From DASPKS01 sp035628035 (GTDB lineage Bacteria; Bacteroidota; Rhodothermia; Rhodothermales; Rubricoccaceae): a DNA stretch of 12,179 nucleotides. The stretch is from NCBI GenBank assembly GCA_035628035.1, contig DASPKS010000181.1, positions 1 to 12,179 of the forward strand, written 5' to 3'. Position 1 is the first letter of the stretch; each line of letters begins with the position of its first letter. The translations under genes and the position numbers were made by a program. The notes under the pieces are model-generated. The model ran no database searches. It saw nothing but the letters and a program-made list of their open reading frames with translations, and was not told where the DNA came from. Shown here piece by piece: positions 7,566 through 12,179 of the stretch.

Positions 7566-7997
7566 TTACTGTACGCGCTCCCAGACCTGCGTCCGCCCGA
7601 GGAGCGAGACGCCGAGGTAGCCGCGTACGCGGAGGCGGTTCGGGCCGTCGAGCGACATCTTGGCGCGGTAGGTCCGCCCGCTCTTGGGGTCGGTGATGGT
7701 CCCCCCGCTCCACTCGTTGCCGTCGCGGCGGAGGTTGCGGATGACGGTCTCCCCCCGGAGGTTGCGGCCCTCGAAGCGGGCGGCGCAGGGGGAGCAGAGG
7801 CGGCCCTCCGGGAGGAGCGTCACGATGTCGCCGAAGAGGGCGCCGTTCCGCTCGTAGATCCGCACGAGCGACTTCGGCTGGCCCGTCTCGTCGTCGATGG
7901 TGCGCCAGACGCCGATGGGCGACTGCGCGCGCGCGGGAAAGGCGAGGAGGAGGAGCGCGAGCAGGCCGACGAGGCGGCCCGGAGTGAACATCTTCAT
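7566..7997 (-). CDS. DUF2147 family secreted protein
   Basis: The 143-residue product has a signal peptide (1-24, ending PARA before Q25). A mature part of about 118 residues then matches DUF2147 (PF09917). Seen directly: GVWRTIDDETGQPKSLVRIY at the start of the mature protein, a CSPC pair (Cys68, Cys71), an NLRRDGNEWSGGTITDP block, GRTYRAKMSL, and the closing LRVRGYLGVSLLGRTQVWERV. The family is a small beta-barrel-like periplasmic or outer-membrane-associated protein of unknown function. Two ATG codons occur close together (7997 and 7991); the first is used here and either would keep the signal peptide. It has its own promoter at 8095-8123 and a terminator behind it, so it is probably monocistronic. 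Confidence 0.9.
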   Translation of the reverse strand: MKMFTPGRLVGLLALLLLAFPARAQSPIGVWRTIDDETGQPKSLVRIYERNGALFGDIVTLLPEGRLCSPCAARFEGRNLRGETVIRNLRRDGNEWSGGTITDPKSGRTYRAKMSLDGPNRLRVRGYLGVSLLGRTQVWERVQ

Positions 7998-8094
7998 CGG
8001 GTTCAGTTCAGGGTAAGAAGTTGGAGGCGGCGGTGTTGCCCGCAGTGGACACCCGGACCGCGCAACGCGGGCCTAGTCGGCCCTAACTGGCGGT

Positions 8095-8123
8095 CAAGGT
8101 ACGTCGCTAATCCGGTTCTTCAA
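8095..8123 (-). promoter_or_regulatory. Promoter TTG-N19-TACCTTG for the DUF2147 gene
   Basis: On the minus strand TTG (8123-8121) is followed after 19 bases by TACCTTG (8101-8095). Spacing and sequence fit the Bacteroidota -33/-7 layout, and it is the best match in the window. The expected transcript starts near 8088 and has a leader of about 90 bases before the ATG at 7997. That leader contains a small perfect hairpin, GGGCC with GGCCC (8069-8083). Confidence 0.55.
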
Positions 8124-8176
8124 CGAGGGACAAGCCGCATACCGATCCCCTGGGGTTTCGGGCCCCCGCCGAATCT

Positions 8177-9697
8177 TCAAGCGTACCCGATCTGCACGGC
8201 GATGAAGCAGGCCACGAGGCCGAGGAGGAAGAGGGCCACTTGGAGCGGGAGGAGCCACCGCGCCCACGTCGACCAGGGGACCCCCGCCAGCGAGAGCGAC
8301 CCCATCAGGACCGCGCTCGTCGGGATGATCATGTTCGTGAACCCGTCGCCCATCTGGAACGCGAGCACGGCCGTCTGCCGCGTCACCCCCACGAGGTCGG
8401 CCAGCGGCGCCATGAGCGGCATCGTGAGGGCGGCCTGCCCGCTCCCCGACACGATGAACACGTTGATGGCCGTCTGGAACGCGAACATCGCCTGCGCGGC
8501 GACGGCCGGGCCTCCTTCTCCCACTACCGACGCCGCCCCGTAAAGGATGGTGTCGATGATCTGGCCATCCTGCATCACGATGAGGATGCCGCGCGCGAGC
8601 GCGATGATGAGGGCCGTCACGGCGAGGTCGCGCGCGCCCTCCATGAACCCCTTCGCCGTCTGGTCGGCCCCGAGCCCCCCGACGATCCCCATCGCGATGC
8701 CAAGGGCAACGAACAGCGCGGCGATCTCGACGATGTACCACTTGTAGACGAGCACGCCGAAGACGAGCGCGGCGATGCCCAGGAAGAAGAGGGCCAGGAC
8801 GGCCTTCTGCCGACCGGTGAACGCCTCGTCGGCCACGTCGAGGTGCATCCCCTCGGCCCGCTTCCGCTGGTCGAGCGCGTAGGTGGGGCTCTTCGTGGGG
8901 TCCTTGCGGACGCGGTGCGCGTGCCACATGATGAACGCCGTCGTGAGGGCCGTCGTGGCGAGCCAGAGCCCGACACGGAAGCCGGCGCCGGAGAACAGCG
9001 GCAGCCCGGCGATCCCCTGCGCGACCCCGACCGTGAACGGATTCAGGAACGCCGCCGCGAACCCCACGCCCGAGCCGACCGACGGGATCGCCACGCCCGT
9101 GATGGAGTCGTACCCGAGCGCGAGCGCGAGGGGCACGAAGATGAGGATGAACGGGATCGTCTCCTCGGCCATCCCGAAGACGGCGCCGCCGAGCGAGAAC
9201 AGCGTCACGAACAGGGGGATCAGGAGCACCTCGATGGAGCGGGAGCGCTGCGAGGCGCGCACGAGCCGGCGCAGCGCGGCGTCCACCGCGCCCGTCTTCT
9301 GGAGGACGGCGAAGGCCCCGCCGATGAGGAGGACGAACGCGATGATAGGCGCGGCGTCCTCGTCCACGAACCCGAGGATCGGCGCCTTGAAGAGCATCCC
9401 TACGGAGTGCCCGAGGCGCTCCCACACGGAACCGTAGGGCAGCTCGACCCGGTGGTACGAACCCGGCACCACCACCTCGCGCGTGCCCACGCCCTCCACC
9501 TCGATCTCCCGCTTGTCGAACGCCCCCGGCGGGACGATCCACGTCAGCACCACCGCGAAGGCGATGATCGAGAAGATGAGGAGCGCGGTGTCGGGCGCCT
9601 TGAAGCCGGCCTTGGACTTCGGCGGAATCGGCGGCTCGGCGGGCGGTGGGGCGCCGGGCGAGGGGTCGGGCGCAGCAGGAACGAGCGGCTCGGCCAT
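8177..9697 (-). CDS. YfcC-family (DcuC/ion-transporter type) membrane transporter
   Basis: The 506-residue polytopic inner-membrane protein has about a dozen hydrophobic segments in two related halves. Family-type signatures are GMAEETIPFILIFVPLALALGYD and SVGSGVGFAAAFLNPFTV in the first half, and VFIVSGSGQAALTMPLMAPLADL with FQMGDGFTNMIIPTSAVLMG in the second. The G-S-G and MGDGFTN/IIPTS motifs match the two hairpin regions of YfcC (COG1288, C4-dicarboxylate anaerobic carrier-like) transporters. Substrates in this family are poorly defined, with dicarboxylates, amino acids or peptides proposed for relatives, so none is assigned. A proline-rich cytoplasmic tail of about 30 residues precedes the first membrane helix. 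The ATG at 9697 is chosen because upstream codons run into the divergent TPR gene. Confidence 0.88.
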   Translation of the reverse strand: MAEPLVPAAPDPSPGAPPPAEPPIPPKSKAGFKAPDTALLIFSIIAFAVVLTWIVPPGAFDKREIEVEGVGTREVVVPGSYHRVELPYGSVWERLGHSVGMLFKAPILGFVDEDAAPIIAFVLLIGGAFAVLQKTGAVDAALRRLVRASQRSRSIEVLLIPLFVTLFSLGGAVFGMAEETIPFILIFVPLALALGYDSITGVAIPSVGSGVGFAAAFLNPFTVGVAQGIAGLPLFSGAGFRVGLWLATTALTTAFIMWHAHRVRKDPTKSPTYALDQRKRAEGMHLDVADEAFTGRQKAVLALFFLGIAALVFGVLVYKWYIVEIAALFVALGIAMGIVGGLGADQTAKGFMEGARDLAVTALIIALARGILIVMQDGQIIDTILYGAASVVGEGGPAVAAQAMFAFQTAINVFIVSGSGQAALTMPLMAPLADLVGVTRQTAVLAFQMGDGFTNMIIPTSAVLMGSLSLAGVPWSTWARWLLPLQVALFLLGLVACFIAVQIGYA

Positions 9698-9728
9698 GGG
9701 GAGGAGCGGCGGGCGGTACGAATTGCGT

Positions 9729-9736
9729 GAAAGGTA
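9729..9736 (-). promoter_or_regulatory. Candidate -7 box for the transporter gene
   Basis: TACCTTTC reads on the minus strand with its first base 39 bases before the ATG at 9697. It differs from TAnnTTTG only at the last position. No TTG is found 19-20 bases upstream. It overlaps a GGTACC palindrome that also gives TACCGTTTC on the plus strand, toward the TPR gene. Confidence 0.4.
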
Positions 9737-9837
9737 CCGTTTCCCCCTCGATCCCTCGGCTTTCGCCCCCGAAGGGGGCCCGCCGCGCCCGATCTTTCCC
9801 CCGCCCACGCCGTAGGACGCCCCCCCTCGCTTCCTCC

Positions 9838-11538
9838 ATGCCTCGCCCCCTTCTCCTGCTCGTCGCCGTGCTGCTCGCCCTCGGGGTGAGCGCGCCGGGG
9901 GCCCATGCCCAACCGGGCCGCGAAGCAGCCGAGGCCGAAACGGAGGGGCGGTTCGTCCGCGCGCTGACGGCGGCGTGGTTGGGCGACCACGAGGAGGCCG
10001 TCGACCTCCTGCTCGTCGTGCTGCAGGCGCGGCCGGCCGACCCGGCGGTCCACGCGGCCCTCTCGGCCTCATACGACGCGCTGGGCCGCCTCCCCGAGGC
10101 GCTCCACTACGCCGCGCAGGCCGTCGAGCGGGGGCGCGACGAGCCGGCGTACTACGCCGCCCTCGCCGACCTCCAGCAGCGCGCCGGCCAGCCCGAGGCC
10201 GCCCTCGCCACGTGGGCCGCCTACCTCGCCCTCCGCCCGCGCGACGGGGCGGCCCTTTCGGCGCTGGCCGACCTCCAGCAGCGCGCCGGGCGGTTCGCCG
10301 AGGCCGCCGCCACATGGGAGCGCTACGTCGAAGCGGAGGGCGACACGCCGGCCGCGCTCCTCCGCCTCGAAGCGCTCTACCGCCGCCTCGGCGACGGCCA
10401 CCGCGCCCTCGCCGCGCTCACCCGCGCCGCCGACGCCTCGGACGACTTCGCGCTCCGTTACCGCCTCGGGGTCGCCCTCCGCGACGCCGCCCGCCCGGCC
10501 GACGCGGAAGCCGCCTTCGAGCGGGTGCTCGCGCAGGCCCCTGCCCACCGTGAGGCGGCCCTCGCGCTGGCCGAGCTCCTGGAGGCCCGCGGCGAGGTCG
10601 AGCGGGCCGCCGCTCTCCGACGGGGCTCCCCGCTGACGGGCGAGTCCCCCGAAGAACGCCTCCGCCGCGCGGCCGCCCTCCACGCTGAGGCCGACGAGGA
10701 CCCCGAGGCCGCCCGCGAAGCGCGTGCGCTCCTCGAAGCGCTCGTCGCGGAAGCCTCGCCTGCGCCGGAGGCACTCCGCCTCCTCGGCGACCTCCTCTAC
10801 CGCGAGGGTGCCTACGCCGACGCGGCGCGCCACCTCGACCGCGCCCTCGCCGCCGACCCCCGCCACCTCGACGCATGGACGCAGGCCGTCTCCGCCCACC
10901 TGCGTGCAGGGGAGCCCGAGGTCGCCGCACGGACGGCCGACGAGGCGCGTGTGCTCTTCCCCGGCCAGCTTGCCCTCCTCAAGGTGGCCGGCTACGCCTA
11001 CCTCAAAGGCGAGCGGTTCGATGACGCCGTCGCCACCTTCGACGAGGCCCTCCGCGTCCTCGCCGACGACCGGCCCGACGACACGGCCGCCCGGAGCCAC
11101 CTCCTCACCCTCGTCGCCCTCGCCCACTACGAGCGCGAGGACTTCGCGGCCTCCGACGTCGCCTATGCCGAGGCGCTCGGCGCGAACCCCGACAACGCGC
11201 TCGCCCTCAACAACTTCGCCTACAGCCTCGCCGAGCGCGGCGCCCGCCTCGACGACGCCCTCGGGATGGCCCGGCGCGCCGTCGCCGCCGAGCCGGGCAG
11301 CGCGCCGTTCCTCGACACGCTTGGGTGGGTCCTCTTCCGCCTCGGTCGCTACGCCGAGGCCGCCGACGCCCTCCGCCAAGCCGTCGCCGCCGACGACTCG
11401 TTCGCGCTCCTCTTCGAGCACCTCGGCGAGGCGGAGGCCGCCCTCGGCAACACCGCCGCCGCCCGCGCCGCCTGGCAGCGCGCGCTCGACCTCGACCCCG
11501 AGAACGCGCGCCTCCGGGATCGCCTCGCGGGCCGGTGA
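9838..11538 (+). CDS. Secreted TPR-repeat protein
   Basis: The 566-residue product has a signal peptide (1-24, ending GAHA before Q25) and then TPR-type helical repeats nearly to the end. Repeat signatures such as A.Y..LG...EAL.....A....P recur about every 34 residues. Clear units include ALSASYDALGRLPEALHYAAQAV, ALADLQQRAGQPEAALATWAAYL, LGDLLYREGAYADAARHLDRAL, VAGYAYLKGERFDDAVATFDEAL, NNFAYSLAERGARLDDALGMAR and LGEAEAALGNTAAARAAWQRAL. The last repeats, with LNNFAYSLAERG and LDTLGWVLFRLGRYAEA, are typical of long TPR proteins in bacterial envelopes. It is likely a periplasmic or outer-membrane-associated scaffold. It is followed after 50 bases by the DUF4292 lipoprotein. The ATG at 9838 is used because it opens the signal peptide. 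No enzyme domain is seen. Confidence 0.9.
   Translation: MPRPLLLLVAVLLALGVSAPGAHAQPGREAAEAETEGRFVRALTAAWLGDHEEAVDLLLVVLQARPADPAVHAALSASYDALGRLPEALHYAAQAVERGRDEPAYYAALADLQQRAGQPEAALATWAAYLALRPRDGAALSALADLQQRAGRFAEAAATWERYVEAEGDTPAALLRLEALYRRLGDGHRALAALTRAADASDDFALRYRLGVALRDAARPADAEAAFERVLAQAPAHREAALALAELLEARGEVERAAALRRGSPLTGESPEERLRRAAALHAEADEDPEAAREARALLEALVAEASPAPEALRLLGDLLYREGAYADAARHLDRALAADPRHLDAWTQAVSAHLRAGEPEVAARTADEARVLFPGQLALLKVAGYAYLKGERFDDAVATFDEALRVLADDRPDDTAARSHLLTLVALAHYEREDFAASDVAYAEALGANPDNALALNNFAYSLAERGARLDDALGMARRAVAAEPGSAPFLDTLGWVLFRLGRYAEAADALRQAVAADDSFALLFEHLGEAEAALGNTAAARAAWQRALDLDPENARLRDRLAGR
10165..10289 (+). repeat. Two identical 23-base segments one TPR unit apart
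   Basis: The same 23 bases (coding ADLQQRAG) occur at 10165-10187 and 10267-10289. The offset is 102 bases, exactly 34 codons, the length of one TPR unit. This points to a recent unit duplication or gene-conversion event between adjacent repeats. Confidence 0.8.
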
Positions 11539-11588
11539 GTTTGGGGACGGGATTCGGGTCCCCCTTCTCTCGCCAGCCCTTCTCTCTG

Positions 11589-12179
11589 ATGCGCCGCGCC
11601 CCTCTGCTCGTTGCCCTCGTCCTCCTCGCTGGCTGCTCGGCGGGCCGCCGCGTCGCCACGCCGCCGGGGGACCTGCCGGCCAAGTTCCCGAACCACACGC
11701 CGGAGGAGATCGTCGCGGCCGTCGGCGCGGCCACCCGCGGGGTGGCCTCGTTCAGCGCCGAGGCCGACGTGGAGACGGAGAGCCCGAACGGGGGCCAGGG
11801 CTTCGGGTCGAGCCTGCGCGGGCGCCTCGCCGACTCCCTCACGGCCACCGCACGGGGCCCGCTCGGCATCGAGGTCGGCCGCGCCCTCGTCACGCGCGAC
11901 TCGTTCTTCGTGCATGACAAGCTGAACGACCGGCTCCTCCTCGGGGCCGTCGGTGTCGCGCGGCGGTACGTGCCGGGCGAGGTCTCCCCGGAGATGCTCG
12001 GCCGCGCGCTCCTCGGCCTCCTCGCGCCCGACCCCGGCGCACGGTGGACCGTCGCGGCCGAGGAGAACCGCTACGTCCTCACCCGCGCCGACGAGAACGG
12101 CCAGCCACGCGAGCGATGGCTCGTGGACCCCACCATGTGGCGGGCGGTCTCGGTAGAGGAGCTGGGTACCGACGGGCGC
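11589..12179 (+). CDS. DUF4292 lipoprotein, 5' part
   Basis: The frame is open from the ATG at 11589 to the window edge (197 codons, C-terminus missing). A lipoprotein signal is clear: MRRAPLLVALVLLAGC with Cys16 as the lipidated residue (lipobox LAGC). The mature part has TPEEIVAAV, FSAEADVETES, GRLADSLTATARGPLGIEVGRALVTRDSFFVHDKLNDRLLLG and a later WTVAAEENRYVLTR. This matches the DUF4292 type, a LolB/LolA-like fold of outer-membrane lipoproteins in Bacteroidota. The gene follows the TPR gene by 50 bases. In Bacteroidota a TPR gene, DUF4292 and an M23 peptidase often lie together, so a peptidase gene would be expected beyond the right edge. The start lies behind a pyrimidine-rich leader without SD. 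Confidence 0.82.
   Translation, partial: MRRAPLLVALVLLAGCSAGRRVATPPGDLPAKFPNHTPEEIVAAVGAATRGVASFSAEADVETESPNGGQGFGSSLRGRLADSLTATARGPLGIEVGRALVTRDSFFVHDKLNDRLLLGAVGVARRYVPGEVSPEMLGRALLGLLAPDPGARWTVAAEENRYVLTRADENGQPRERWLVDPTMWRAVSVEELGTDGR

Noticed and set aside
8240..9730. A 496-codon plus-strand open frame opposite the transporter
   Set aside because: Its translation is almost all Arg, Glu, Asp, His, Gly and Pro with no fold signature. The minus strand codes a clear multi-TM transporter.
9765..9779. Perfect hairpin GCCCCC-GAA-GGGGGC between the divergent genes as a terminator
   Set aside because: No gene ends here and no U-run follows on either strand. It could be a leader structure, but this is not supported further.
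10069..11421. A 450-codon minus-strand frame opposite the TPR gene
   Set aside because: Low-complexity Glu/Gly/Val/Arg translation. The plus strand has a signal peptide and regular TPR repeats.

Overview
The window is about 12.2 kb of very GC-rich bacterial chromosome carrying eleven genes plus a fragment at the left edge. Several traits point to the Bacteroidota/Rhodothermota side of the tree, probably a Rhodothermales or Rubricoccaceae-like marine bacterium. These are the near-absence of Shine-Dalgarno sequences before start codons, promoter-like pairs of the form TTG-N19/20-TAnn(C)TT, a TPR protein followed by a DUF4292 lipoprotein, and a DUF2147 protein. The taxonomic placement is inference. 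No phage, IS element, CRISPR array, rRNA or tRNA was seen, and the region reads as ordinary chromosomal housekeeping and accessory sequence.

Layout. On the minus strand at the left edge is the signal-peptide end of a secreted protein (93-1). Then a plus-strand run: a guanidino-group hydrolase of the DDAH/arginine-deiminase superfamily (185-1063), a TIGR04283-type glycosyltransferase (1117-1821), an MscS-type mechanosensitive channel (1891-3027), a small secreted TonB-C-domain protein (3095-3460), a TPP riboswitch (about 3480-3645) controlling thiC (3646-5565), and a secreted SH3b protein (5625-6290). A minus-strand block follows: a two-TM DUF3592-like protein (6789-6304), an HNH endonuclease (7387-6878), a DUF2147 protein with a strong terminator behind it (7997-7566), and a YfcC/DcuC-type transporter (9697-8177). 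Divergent from the transporter are a TPR repeat protein (9838-11538) and a DUF4292 lipoprotein that runs off the right edge (11589 onward).

How the parts work together. Most genes look like independent units with their own promoters; the sequence does not show one multi-gene system. The clearest regulatory circuit is the thiC leader. Its 5' P1 strand, a segment just upstream of the start, and the start-proximal purine-rich site share complementary sequences that can form mutually exclusive helices. This suggests a TPP-controlled translational switch. It is notable because thiC is the only gene here with an SD-like purine stretch. The TPR-DUF4292 pair resembles a conserved Bacteroidota envelope operon. 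The secreted, lipoprotein and membrane products (SH3b, TonB-C, DUF2147, DUF4292, MscS, DUF3592) give the window an envelope flavour.
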